NCBI GenBank assembly: GCA_963707075.1
Contig: CAVPOX010000002.1
Span: 744,001-808,000 of the forward strand
Source: CAXMQZ01 sp963707075
Lineage (GTDB): Bacteria; Acidobacteriota; Thermoanaerobaculia; Multivoradales; JAHEKO01
DNA length: 64,000 bases
Direction: 5' to 3'
A program made the position numbers and the translations under genes. The first letter of the stretch is position 1, and every line of letters begins with the position of its first letter. Shown here piece after piece: positions 25,574 through 33,927 of the stretch. Under the pieces are notes generated by a model that saw nothing but the letters and a program-made list of their open reading frames with translations, did not search any database and was not told the origin of the DNA.

Positions 25574-25579
25574 AGTCTA
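25574..25579 (-). promoter_or_regulatory. Candidate -10 element TAGACT (nucleoside transporter)
   Basis: Minus-strand TAGACT lies eight bases before the ATG at 25565 in truly intergenic sequence. No -35 element or ribosome site is visible. Confidence 0.4.
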
Positions 25580-25694
25580 TCTCAGTCGTCAGGCGCCCAG
25601 ATCGGCTAGCCGAGATCGAGCGGCATGCGGTCCTCTTGCGAGAAATCCTGCGACACGCTTCCTGCTGAGATTCCAGCCTGTCAGTGGACGCAGG

Positions 25695-25700
25695 TAGACT
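25695..25700 (+). promoter_or_regulatory. Candidate -10 element TAGACT (M14 peptidase)
   Basis: TAGACT 25 bases before the ATG at 25726; a GAGG site lies between, so this transcript would have a short leader. Confidence 0.35.
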
Positions 25701-25725
25701 TCACGGGATTTCGAGGATCGCAACC

Positions 25726-26793
25726 ATGGCCGAGCTACCTGTCGAGACCATTCTGACCGCGGGCACTTCAGCCAGTTCCGCCCTCTGTGAGACCATCGGA
25801 ATGTCTCGCCAGGGGCGGCCCATCGAAGCCTTCGTCCTCGGTCGTGGACCTCGATCCCTCAGCCTGATCGGTGGATGTCATGCCGATGAGCCCGTCGGTC
25901 CGGCCATGCTGCGGAGGCTCGTTCATTTCTTGTCGACTCTGGATCCGGGCCATCCTCTGCTCGAAGAGTTCAGCTGGTTCGTCGTACCGCACGTGAATCC
26001 CGATGGCGAACAGAGGAATATGGCCTGGACCGAGCACAAGCTGGCAACGATCGATCACCTCGGTGCCAGTGACGCCGGTTACGATCCAGTGGTCTATGTT
26101 CAAAACGTGGTCCGCGAGCTGCCCGGCGACGACATCGAGTTCGGCTTTCCTCGGGGAGCAGACGACACCCAGGCTCGTCCCGAGAACCGCGCCGTGGCCG
26201 ACTTCCTCTCTTCGGCTACCGCCCTTGCCTTGCATGCCAGCTTCCACGGCATGGGCTTCGCTCCAGGTCCCTGGTTCCTGATCGAGCCGACCTGGATCGA
26301 GCGCACGACTGCAATGCGCCAGGCTGTGCGGAACCGCGTGCGCGAGATGCGCTATCCCCTGTTCGATATCGATCGCCGGGGGGAGAAAGGCTTCCGCAGA
26401 ATTGACGAAGGCTTCTCCACCCGGCCGGACTCCCGCGCCATGGTGGAACACTTTCGGTCATTGGGTGACGAGGAGACCGCCGCCAGATTCCGCCCCAGCT
26501 CGATGGAGCTCGCCCGCAGTCTGGCGGACGATCCCTTGACCCTGGTCTCGGAAATGCCGTTGTTCCTGCTCGCAGAAAGCCAGGACGATTCGGGCGCACC
26601 CGGATTCAAGGCGGGAACCCCAGGCAGGCACGAGCTCCACGATCGACTGAGTCGAATCGCTACCGAGCTTCCCACTGCCCTGGCCCGCCAGGAGCTGGCA
26701 CGTCTCGGCATCCGCGCGATGCCGATTCGCGATCAGATGAGGCTCCAGTTGGCGTTTCTCAGCCAAGCGCTCGACTGTATCGCCGCTCGCTAG
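25726..26793 (+). CDS. M14-family zinc carboxypeptidase-like protein
   Basis: A 355-residue protein of the M14 metallocarboxypeptidase fold. Zinc ligands are visible as GGCHADEPVG (His-x-x-Glu) near residue 52 and ALHASFHG (third ligand His) near 170; HVNPDG is the conserved mid-domain motif. The catalytic Glu is probably in LVSEMPLFL. There is no signal peptide, so it may be cytoplasmic, as in succinylglutamate-desuccinylase-like or peptidoglycan peptide-processing members. I chose the ATG at 25726 with GAGG upstream rather than one at 25684. Its last 35 bases overlap the convergent MFS gene. Confidence 0.8.
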   Translation: MAELPVETILTAGTSASSALCETIGMSRQGRPIEAFVLGRGPRSLSLIGGCHADEPVGPAMLRRLVHFLSTLDPGHPLLEEFSWFVVPHVNPDGEQRNMAWTEHKLATIDHLGASDAGYDPVVYVQNVVRELPGDDIEFGFPRGADDTQARPENRAVADFLSSATALALHASFHGMGFAPGPWFLIEPTWIERTTAMRQAVRNRVREMRYPLFDIDRRGEKGFRRIDEGFSTRPDSRAMVEHFRSLGDEETAARFRPSSMELARSLADDPLTLVSEMPLFLLAESQDDSGAPGFKAGTPGRHELHDRLSRIATELPTALARQELARLGIRAMPIRDQMRLQLAFLSQALDCIAAR

Positions 26794-28018
26794 GAACGAC
26801 CAGGGCCACCCATAGGAGTCCGCAGAGGATCTGCACCGCACCAAAAGCCAGGATACTGCTGCGTAGATCCAGGACTTCCGCCTCCATCAACAAGCTGCAA
26901 GTGAGGATTGACAGGCTGTCGGCGACTGTCACCAGGAGCCACTCGGTCGAGAAGACCCTTCCCCGGTACTGATCGACCGTACGCTGCTGGAGCAGTACCG
27001 AGGAAGCCACCCAGTTCGCCCCACTCGGGGCGTGCGCCAGAGCAACGAGCACCAGCACCCAGACTCCCCACGGCATCCTTGCGACTGTCATGTAAGCGAC
27101 GCCGGAGGCTACCACTCCCCAACCCAGGAGAAGTGGCCACAGCCGCTCGTTGGGCACCCATTGCCTTACGGCCAGAGGCCCGACGCCGGTGCCGAGCCCG
27201 CGCGCCGCGTAAAGGATGCCGATACCTACCGCCGGTGTCGCGGCCGCCACCTCCTCGCCCATCATGGCGAGCAGGTACACCAACGCCCCTCCACCCAGAG
27301 CCCAGGTGGCTTTGGCAAAGGCCATGCGACCAACCTCGGGATGAGTCCGCATGTGGCGCCAGCCTTCGACGGTGTCCGACAGCACCGCCCGCACCCCAGG
27401 CCCGGATCCCTTCTCGGTCTCCTGTGGGATGACGGCACGGTAGATGAAGAACGCCGAGATGACATAGGTAGCGCTATCGAGGGCGAACACGGCGTCGGTT
27501 CCCAGCCATTCTGTGGCGAAACCGCCGAGGGCAGCTCCCACGGCGAGGAGCGTCGACCACGTCGCCGCACTCAAGGCGTTGGCCGTCAACAGCTCCTGCC
27601 TCGTGGTGATGTTGGGTATCGAGGCGCTGCGGGCGGGGATGAAGACCGCGGTCAGAACCACCTGGGCTGTTGTGATCAGGTAGATCAGATAGAGGTCGCT
27701 CGCGTCGTCGACCAGTAGCAGGCCCAGGACCAGCAACGCACGCAGCAGGTCTGTAGTGATCATCAGCCGGCGACGGTCGAGACGGTCTACCAGAAGGCCC
27801 GCCAAAGGCGAGGCAATGGCAAAAGGCACCATCTTGGTCAGGAAGACCAGTCCGAGGGCGAAGGGCGATCCGGTGAGTCTTTGGACCAGAGTGTAAAGAG
27901 CGATGGCGTTGAACCAATCGCCGAACCACGAAGCGACCTCGCCGAGCCATACACGGCGGAAGTTCCGGTTGCCCTGCAGAAGCCGGGTGTAGCTTACCGG
28001 AGAGCTGTTCGCGGAAAT
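26759..28018 (-). CDS. MFS transporter with unclear start codon
   Basis: Major facilitator protein with ~12 hydrophobic segments. The first in-frame ATG (27832) would remove the first helix and half of the second, yet clear family sequence continues upstream: GNRNFRRVWLGEVASWFG, then DWFNAIALYTL and GSPFALGLVFL, as in NreB/MFS-3-type efflux proteins. The frame is open back to a TAG at 28025-28027, the stop of the Skp-like gene. No ATG, GTG or TTG exists in that stretch; an ATT at 28016-28018, preceded by AGGA, is the best start, giving 419 residues, a normal length. The A-loop motif DRLDRRRLM is present. Drug or metabolite efflux is likely. Confidence 0.75.
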   Translation of the reverse strand: MSANSSPVSYTRLLQGNRNFRRVWLGEVASWFGDWFNAIALYTLVQRLTGSPFALGLVFLTKMVPFAIASPLAGLLVDRLDRRRLMITTDLLRALLVLGLLLVDDASDLYLIYLITTAQVVLTAVFIPARSASIPNITTRQELLTANALSAATWSTLLAVGAALGGFATEWLGTDAVFALDSATYVISAFFIYRAVIPQETEKGSGPGVRAVLSDTVEGWRHMRTHPEVGRMAFAKATWALGGGALVYLLAMMGEEVAAATPAVGIGILYAARGLGTGVGPLAVRQWVPNERLWPLLLGWGVVASGVAYMTVARMPWGVWVLVLVALAHAPSGANWVASSVLLQQRTVDQYRGRVFSTEWLLVTVADSLSILTCSLLMEAEVLDLRSSILAFGAVQILCGLLWVALVVPSERRYSRALG

Positions 28019-28024
28019 CTGATC

Positions 28025-28579
28025 CTACTCCGCACCGCCACCCGACGCCGAGTTGAGACGCTGCACCATCAATGGCGTGATATCGACACGCTCTGAAATC
28101 ATCAAGACCACGCCGGGGACACGGTTCAGAATCAGGTCGAATCCCATCTCGTCACGCACCTGGGCAAAGATCGGCTGCAGTACCTCCTCGATGCCTAGCA
28201 GCCCCTCCTCCTGCATCTTCTGCCCTTCGCGCTGCTTGTCGTCGCGAAAACGCCGCAACGCGATAGAGGCATCCTCGAGCTCCTTGTTGAGCTCGTCGAG
28301 TCGATCCGGCGACAGAGAGTTCGCGCCGTCGGTGATGCGCTGTTGAATGGCCTGGGCGTCATTCTGCATCCGCTGCAATTCGGCCGAGGTCTCGCTCTGG
28401 AACTTCGACAGCCGCTCCTGCAGCGCCTTGCCTTGAGGCGACTCGGCAACCAGGATCTCGACATCGACCACCGCAATCTTCAGCGGTGCATCCTGAGCCA
28501 CTACGGGTGTGATGAGGAAGGAGAGCAGCAAGATCGAGGCTGCGCTCCGCACGGTCAATTTCATAAGTTTTCTCGCCAT
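28025..28579 (-). CDS. OmpH/Skp-family periplasmic chaperone
   Basis: A 184-residue protein with a signal peptide (~30 residues, cleavage near VVAQDA) and a long coiled coil (~55-140) rich in charged residues, as in Skp, which holds unfolded outer-membrane proteins in the periplasm. It opens with IAVVDVEILVAESPQGKALQERL, the conserved beta-strand and first helix, and closes with FDLILNR. Start at 28579 is the first ATG with a purine-rich upstream site; one at 28564 is possible. It sits between a HAD gene and the MFS gene, all on the minus strand. No bamA or lpxD adjoins it. Confidence 0.82.
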   Translation of the reverse strand: MARKLMKLTVRSAASILLLSFLITPVVAQDAPLKIAVVDVEILVAESPQGKALQERLSKFQSETSAELQRMQNDAQAIQQRITDGANSLSPDRLDELNKELEDASIALRRFRDDKQREGQKMQEEGLLGIEEVLQPIFAQVRDEMGFDLILNRVPGVVLMISERVDITPLMVQRLNSASGGGAE

Positions 28580-28612
28580 GGTCGAAGGACCTCCCACATG
28601 TGACGCCATACT

Positions 28613-29323
28613 CTACTGCAATGCGGCATCTTCTGCCGAGCTTTGCTCCAGCGACTTCGTCAAATCGGCGTAATCCCGGAAACAAGCGCTGTCCCCTTGC
28701 GGTTTCGAGACCTTGATCAAAGCCCGGACACCTGCCCGACGGGCACACTCTCCATCGCGATCCTCGCGATCCCCGATCATCACCGCCTGCTCGGGCGCCA
28801 CGCCGGCAAGCTCGAGTACCCGCTGCAGTCCTCTTGGATGTGGCTTGAGACGATCGACCTGCGGATCGACACCGCTGACCAGCAAGTCGACCTCCAGACC
28901 CAGAGCGGCCAGCTTTGCTGCAGCCGGATAGTCCGAGAGCACCGCCAGCATGACTCCGGACCTCTCCAGCGCCGCAAAACAACGCCCAACCCCAGCAAAC
29001 CGACACCCCCTGAGATGTGGCAATGGCCGGTCGAGCATCCAACTCTCGACCACCTGTCTCACCTCGGCGGTTGCCAATCCCATCTTCTCTGCCGGCCGGC
29101 GATACTGGAGGTCCGCGATTCCAGCGATCTCCGCCTCGGCCAACTTCTCTCGGCAACGACGGAACTCTGAAATCAGACGCAACACTTTGAAATCGCCCGG
29201 ATGCCGCAAACAGTGCGTCGCCAGCTCGCGGATCATCTTCGGCCGAAGACAGCGTCGATCGTAGAGGGTCCCGTCGAGATCGAAGACCGCCAGGCGGACA
29301 TCACCCCAGTCGAAATCGATCAT
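28613..29323 (-). CDS. HAD-superfamily hydrolase
   Basis: A 236-residue haloacid-dehalogenase-type phosphatase with all four motifs: VFDLDGTLYD (nucleophile Asp near residue 14), LSDYPAAAK (motif II), LKPHPRG (motif III Lys) and MIGDREDRDG (motif IV). A helical cap occupies ~25-105. Substrate not predictable by motif. It begins 8 bases after the UbiA prenyltransferase gene, so a role in the same pathway, such as dephosphorylating a polyprenyl-linked sugar phosphate, is plausible but inferred. Confidence 0.85.
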   Translation of the reverse strand: MIDFDWGDVRLAVFDLDGTLYDRRCLRPKMIRELATHCLRHPGDFKVLRLISEFRRCREKLAEAEIAGIADLQYRRPAEKMGLATAEVRQVVESWMLDRPLPHLRGCRFAGVGRCFAALERSGVMLAVLSDYPAAAKLAALGLEVDLLVSGVDPQVDRLKPHPRGLQRVLELAGVAPEQAVMIGDREDRDGECARRAGVRALIKVSKPQGDSACFRDYADLTKSLEQSSAEDAALQ

Positions 29324-29331
29324 CAGGTCCC

Positions 29332-30309
29332 TCAGTCACTGCCGATGCGGATGAAATGCGGGCTCGTCAGCCGCTCGAGAATCGGAATGTCGATCCAGGT
29401 CAGGACCACCAGGGTCAGGGTCAACACGATCACTGTCAGCACCAGGGGCCGCTCGCGAAAGAGCTTCTCGGGAGCCTGAACCGTCGAGTCTTCTTTCAGG
29501 GCGACGTGCAGGTACATGACGAAGAGAACCGCGAAGATCGGCAGCGTCAGCAGATACTCGATCCGGTACTTGACCAGGAAGACTGCCAGGAAGAAAGCTG
29601 CCAGCAGTGCGTAAAGAAAGCTCGACAGCAGCAGTGACTCCTCGGTGTAGTGGCGAAACGAGCCCCGGTAGACGGCCAACGCTTCGAGCCGCCCCCCTTG
29701 CTCGGCGCTGCGGTACTCAGCCAATCGTTTCAGTGCCATCAGGAACGCACCACCCATCCAGTAGGCCATCAGCAGACTGCCCGGGGGCAGCGTCGACGGG
29801 TCGACCATGACCCAGCCCAAGGTCAACCGAATGGGGTTGTTCACAGCTTCGCTGACGACGTCCAGGAACGGCAACTCCTTGGTGCGAATCGGCGGCACGT
29901 TGTAGATCAGGCCACTCAGCAGGAACAGAGCGGAGACGACGAGGTATTGCTCCGAGATCCACCAGGCCAGTCCCAGCCCGACCGCTGCCAGAAGCAGGTA
30001 CTCCAAACGCACAACGACCGGAGACAACCGCTTGGCGACCGCCGGGCGCGCCGACTTCGAGTGGTGATGCCGATCGGTGCGAGCATCGAGCCACTCATTG
30101 AGCACATAGTTGGCTGACGCCAGCAGACAGGCGCTCAACAGACCAACAGCGATGCGGGGCAGCAGCTCTGTCCAGGGTTGCGGCCGCAAGAGCATGGCCA
30201 GGGCAATCCCGGGCAGGATAAAGACATGTTTGACCCAGTGATCGGGTCGAGCCAGTGCGACGTAGTCGGCCCAGGTGGCCGGCTGACGGGTTTCTGAAGC
30301 CACGGTCAT
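29332..30309 (-). CDS. UbiA-family prenyltransferase
   Basis: Integral membrane enzyme of 325 residues with about nine hydrophobic segments. ARPDHWVKHVF at the start and NEWLDARTDRHHHSKSARP, containing the first Asp-rich metal site, resemble decaprenyl-phosphate phosphoribosyltransferase (Rv3806c-type), which moves phosphoribose from PRPP to a polyprenyl phosphate. The second Asp-rich region seems to be replaced by MALKRLAEYR, also as in that subgroup. Homogentisate- or haem-type UbiA enzymes are less likely. Translation start at 30309; the HAD hydrolase follows directly. Confidence 0.85.
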   Translation of the reverse strand: MTVASETRQPATWADYVALARPDHWVKHVFILPGIALAMLLRPQPWTELLPRIAVGLLSACLLASANYVLNEWLDARTDRHHHSKSARPAVAKRLSPVVVRLEYLLLAAVGLGLAWWISEQYLVVSALFLLSGLIYNVPPIRTKELPFLDVVSEAVNNPIRLTLGWVMVDPSTLPPGSLLMAYWMGGAFLMALKRLAEYRSAEQGGRLEALAVYRGSFRHYTEESLLLSSFLYALLAAFFLAVFLVKYRIEYLLTLPIFAVLFVMYLHVALKEDSTVQAPEKLFRERPLVLTVIVLTLTLVVLTWIDIPILERLTSPHFIRIGSD

Positions 30310-30403
30310 TGCCGCACTACTTTCTCACAACGCCGGCAAACTTCTCGCGATAGTCTCCCGTAACAGAAGAAGACAGCCCACCGGTAGCAGAGGAGATTCG
30401 GTA

Positions 30404-31768
30404 TTGGTGACTTTCGTCTCGCTTTTTCTGGGTCTGGTTCTGGGGGTCCAGACCGTGGCTGTGCAGGTCGCCGAGCCGGTTGCCCGCGTCGATCTCCTTC
30501 TCGACGGCAAACTGACCATGACCCTGGACAGCCCACCCTGGGAAGGCCAGATCGATCTGGGGCAGGACCTGGAACCGCACCAGCTGGTCGCGGTGGCCTA
30601 CGACGAGAGCCAGACCGAGCTCGATCGCGTGACCCAGTGGATCAATCTCCCCCGGCCTCCTGCGGAAGTCACGATCCTGCTCGACAGAGACGAAGCCGGG
30701 CAGGCGGTCAGGGCGCGGGTCTCGTGGGAGAGCCTCGTCGACGACGAACCCTCGGCTGTGCTTGTCGAGCTCGATGGCAGCCCGCTCGACCCGACCGATC
30801 CCCTGGACATCCCCCTGCCTCGCCACGACCCAGAAGTCCTCCATCTTCTGCGCGCCGAGGTCGAGTTCGGCGGCATTGTCCGCGCCAACGCCGAGATCAC
30901 CTTCGGCGGCAGCTACATGGACCAGATCAACTCCGAGCTGACCGCCATCCCAATCCAGCTCTCCAGGCGCCGCAAGCCTCGAGCCGCAGCTGACCTGCAG
31001 GGCTGGTTTGTGGCGCGCCAGAAGCCGTTACGCGTGGCGGCGATGGTCAAGGGACAACTCGACCTCCTTGTCGTCCGCGACAGCAATGCCTGGCCTTTGC
31101 TGCGCCAGATCTACTACGACGCACAGAGACTCCCGCCTGCCGATGCGGGCGGGCGCTCGCAGGGCTCATCGGCTCGTACGGCGTGGTTCGCACCGGACAT
31201 GGTGGAGTTCTCCTCCTGGACCTATCAGTTCTTCTGGCCGATACCCCGTCGACGTATCGTCGGTGAGAACCCCTACGACCTTTTTACCCACTCCCGCATG
31301 TACGCCGGGAACACCGGTAGCCTGCACGGCTGGCTCACCGCTCTCGAACAGCCAGAGGACAGCCTGGGAGACCAGCGCCTCGCCGACGCGGTCGCGGTTG
31401 CCGGGGTGACGGCTGCAGGCGGCAACCGGCGCCGTGCAGTCCTTCTGGTCCTCGGTCCCGAAGCCGAAGACGCGAGCGAGGCGACGCCTGCAGCCGTCCG
31501 CCGCTATCTGGCCGCGCTGGGCGTCCCGCTCTTCGTCTGGAGTCCGGAGCCGACGACGGTACAGGACTCTCCCTGGGGTAATGTCCAACTCGTCTCGACG
31601 CCTGCTCTGATGAGCCGAGCGACGAACCAGATCTTCCATGAGCTCGAGCGTCAGAGGATCGTCTGGGTGGAGGGTAAGCACCTGCCCCAGCAGGTCCTCC
31701 TGACAGACGCGGCCCGCGGTCTCGAAACCGTCGCCCAGGTCCCGCCGGCACCGGAGGACCGGAAGTAG
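30404..31768 (+). CDS. VWA-related protein of the acidobacterial type
   Basis: A 454-residue protein with a short hydrophobic N-terminus (residues 1-20, probably a signal peptide). It has VARVDLLLDGKLTMTL and a later DLLVVRDSNAW segment that correspond to the degenerate VWA-related domain family described from Acidobacteria, although no perfect DxSxS metal site is visible. The start is a TTG at 30404 (AGGAG eight bases upstream) or the GTG at 30407. The stop overlaps the GTG start of the peptidase gene (TAGTG), so the two are coupled. Function unknown; presumably extracytoplasmic protein-protein contact. Confidence 0.7.
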   Translation: MVTFVSLFLGLVLGVQTVAVQVAEPVARVDLLLDGKLTMTLDSPPWEGQIDLGQDLEPHQLVAVAYDESQTELDRVTQWINLPRPPAEVTILLDRDEAGQAVRARVSWESLVDDEPSAVLVELDGSPLDPTDPLDIPLPRHDPEVLHLLRAEVEFGGIVRANAEITFGGSYMDQINSELTAIPIQLSRRRKPRAAADLQGWFVARQKPLRVAAMVKGQLDLLVVRDSNAWPLLRQIYYDAQRLPPADAGGRSQGSSARTAWFAPDMVEFSSWTYQFFWPIPRRRIVGENPYDLFTHSRMYAGNTGSLHGWLTALEQPEDSLGDQRLADAVAVAGVTAAGGNRRRAVLLVLGPEAEDASEATPAAVRRYLAALGVPLFVWSPEPTTVQDSPWGNVQLVSTPALMSRATNQIFHELERQRIVWVEGKHLPQQVLLTDAARGLETVAQVPPAPEDRK

Positions 31769-32919
31769 TGAAAACCACTGGACCCTGGTTCCTCTTGTTG
31801 GCGACCTGCATGGTGACATCCTGGTCCGCAGCGCAAGAGGAGCCCACCGTCCTGGGCAAACCTTCCAGCATCCAGACAGTGGCCGAGCCGGAGAAGACAG
31901 TGCTGGTGCCGGCCGGCGCGCGACTGCGAGAGCGCCCAGGGTCCAGGGCACCGGTGCTCGAGACCTTTACCAGTGTGATCGAGCTGCCGGTCCTGGACGA
32001 GGAGGGCTCCTGGATCCAGGTGCGTTTCGGGGCCTGGCTCGGTTGGGTACGGATCCGCGGAGAGCAGCCAGACGATACTGTCGATCCAGGACCCCATCCC
32101 GACCAGGAGCGTCTGGAACGGGCGCTAGGTCTCTTCGACCACGCCGTCGACCCCGGTGCCCTTGGACCCTACAGGTTGTACACCGATGTTACCGACGCGA
32201 GGCTCCTGACCAGACTCTCGGCCGCCGCCTCTGACGTCGAAAGAGCCTATCGTGAGCGCTATGCGCTCGATCCAGGCTCTTCTGCCGGGACAATCGTGGT
32301 GCTCTATGCCCAGGAGGAAGCCTACCGGGAATTCGAAGCAGCCGAGACGCGTATCGCCGCCGCCGACAGTCAGGGCCACACCAGTGAAGACCTGTCGATC
32401 CTTTACACCGGCGGCCAACCGACGGACGCGATTCTCGCCGTCCTGATCCATGAGCTGACCCACCTGCTGGGCCGGCGTGTTTTCACCGATGCCATTCCAC
32501 CATGGCTCGACGAAGGCATGGCTCAGGACCTCGCATTCAGCCGTCTCAACAGGCAGGGTCGGATTCGTTTGGGTACGCTCTCGACCGTCGAAACCGACCT
32601 GGATACCCTGGTGAAGGTCTGGAACAGCCCAGCCCACCCGGGACTTGCCGGCCTCACTTCTCTCGACTGGTCAGAATTCATCGAACCGGTGGGTCGCCCG
32701 CTGCGCTATGCGGAGAGCGCGTTTCTGATCCGCTACCTGCTGGACAGCGGTGAGGAGGGCTTGAGGGAAGGATTTCTCCGCTACCTCGCCGAGCTTGCCG
32801 AGGCCGAGCTGAGCGAATCGGTCTCCCTGTTCGTAGCACTGGAGCGCGAACCCGATAAACTGGAACGCGGGTTCTACCGGTTCCTGGTGAGTCAGGTCAG
32901 AGCCCATGGCATTTCCTGA
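31768..32919 (+). CDS. Secreted gluzincin (peptidase MA-like) with SH3-like domain
   Basis: A 383-residue protein. A signal peptide (cleavage near WSAAQ) is followed by an SH3-like domain (~45-90: GARLRERPGSRAPVL, WIQVRFGAWLGWV) and a zinc metallopeptidase of the peptidase-MA type: LIHELTHLLG near 230 with the downstream PPWLDEGMAQ supplying the third ligand Glu. The C-terminal half is helical and includes the YAESAFLIRYL motif typical for the family. Start GTG at 31768 with GGAGG upstream. It is probably periplasmic, acting on cell-wall or envelope proteins; coupled to the VWA-related gene. Confidence 0.85.
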   Translation: MKTTGPWFLLLATCMVTSWSAAQEEPTVLGKPSSIQTVAEPEKTVLVPAGARLRERPGSRAPVLETFTSVIELPVLDEEGSWIQVRFGAWLGWVRIRGEQPDDTVDPGPHPDQERLERALGLFDHAVDPGALGPYRLYTDVTDARLLTRLSAAASDVERAYRERYALDPGSSAGTIVVLYAQEEAYREFEAAETRIAAADSQGHTSEDLSILYTGGQPTDAILAVLIHELTHLLGRRVFTDAIPPWLDEGMAQDLAFSRLNRQGRIRLGTLSTVETDLDTLVKVWNSPAHPGLAGLTSLDWSEFIEPVGRPLRYAESAFLIRYLLDSGEEGLREGFLRYLAELAEAELSESVSLFVALEREPDKLERGFYRFLVSQVRAHGIS

Positions 32920-32958
32920 CGCGACCTGCCAGCGCGTCGGTCCTGGATCTGGAGATTC

Positions 32959-33459
32959 ATGATGGACTCAAGAGTCACTGCGCTGCACGCTGTCTTCCAG
33001 CTGAACACCCGTCTCTTCCTGAACTGTCTCGAGGACGTAACGGACGAGTTGGCACGCACGAGACCGACTCAGACGAACAACAGCATGGCCTACATTGCCT
33101 TGCACCTGCACGATGCGCGGCACTACCTCGCTCGCTACCTGGGTGTAGACGAACCCGATCCCTTCGCCGCCATCACCGCCGAGGCCACCGGCATCGATTC
33201 CATCGATGTCTACCCCTCGGTGGCAGAGCTCAGGACCGCCTGGATGGAGATCGCGATGGCCCTGGAGAATCGGTTCCCACTCCTCACCACCGACGTACTC
33301 GACCAGCCCTCACCGGAGGACGCTCCCGACTTCCCCGTCGGGGATCGCACGCTACTGGGGGGTGTCGCTTTCCTCATGCAACACGAGTCCTACCACGTCG
33401 GCCAGTTGGCCTTCTTACGGAAGCTGCTCGGGCTACCCGCTATGAGCTGGCATACCTAG
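32959..33459 (+). CDS. DinB-family protein
   Basis: A 166-residue four-helix protein of the DinB/YfiT fold, with HLHDARHYLARYLG and QHESYHVGQLAFLRKLLG, whose histidines form the metal site of the family. Family members include thiol-dependent S-transferases (bacillithiol, mycothiol, glutathione); this member's substrate is unknown. The first ATG (32959) is four bases from GGAG; the next codon (32962) is also ATG with better spacing. Follows the peptidase gene at 39 bases and may be co-transcribed with it. Confidence 0.85.
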   Translation: MMDSRVTALHAVFQLNTRLFLNCLEDVTDELARTRPTQTNNSMAYIALHLHDARHYLARYLGVDEPDPFAAITAEATGIDSIDVYPSVAELRTAWMEIAMALENRFPLLTTDVLDQPSPEDAPDFPVGDRTLLGGVAFLMQHESYHVGQLAFLRKLLGLPAMSWHT

Positions 33460-33468
33460 GGTGGGCTC

Positions 33469-33927
33469 TCAATCGCCCCGCCGACGGAAGTCCTCCAGGG
33501 AAACCACATCACCTGAAGGTCGCGCTGGGGATTCGGCAACGTCTTGCTCGTCGGTTTCTGCCAGTTCTAACGGGTGAGAATCAAAGCGCAGACCGAATTC
33601 AGCCTCGGGATCGACAAAGGACTTCAAGGCGAGCCACGGAATCCTCAGATGTTGGGGCCTCCCATCGAACCGCAGCATGACTTCGAAGCCCTCGTCGTCG
33701 ACAGAAAGATCCCAGAACTGATTCTGCAACACGATGGTCATCTCCTCCGGGTAGATGTCGCGTAGCTCGGGAGACAAGCCCACATCGGGATGGTCGGTTT
33801 CGAACGAAACATAGAAGTGATGCTCGCCCGGCAGTCCCTCCTCCGCTACCCGTGTCAGGACGGATCGAGCCACGCCGCGAAGCGCTTCGTCAACCAGATT
33901 GGGATAGTCGATTGCCGAGTCGGTCAT
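33469..33927 (-). CDS. sspB: ClpXP adaptor SspB family protein
   Basis: A 152-residue protein of the SspB family, which delivers ssrA-tagged and other substrates to ClpXP. The body has HFYVSFETDHP, EEMTIVLQNQFWDLSVDDEGF and LRIPWLALKSFVDPEAEFGL, the characteristic Sm-like fold strands. A flexible linker leads to the last residues VVSLEDFRRR, which resemble the ClpX-binding tail (LDxFRK-like) of alphaproteobacterial SspB. Start overlaps the stop of the NUDIX-MBL gene (ATGA), so it is the second gene of a coupled pair. Confidence 0.88.
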   Translation of the reverse strand: MTDSAIDYPNLVDEALRGVARSVLTRVAEEGLPGEHHFYVSFETDHPDVGLSPELRDIYPEEMTIVLQNQFWDLSVDDEGFEVMLRFDGRPQHLRIPWLALKSFVDPEAEFGLRFDSHPLELAETDEQDVAESPARPSGDVVSLEDFRRRGD

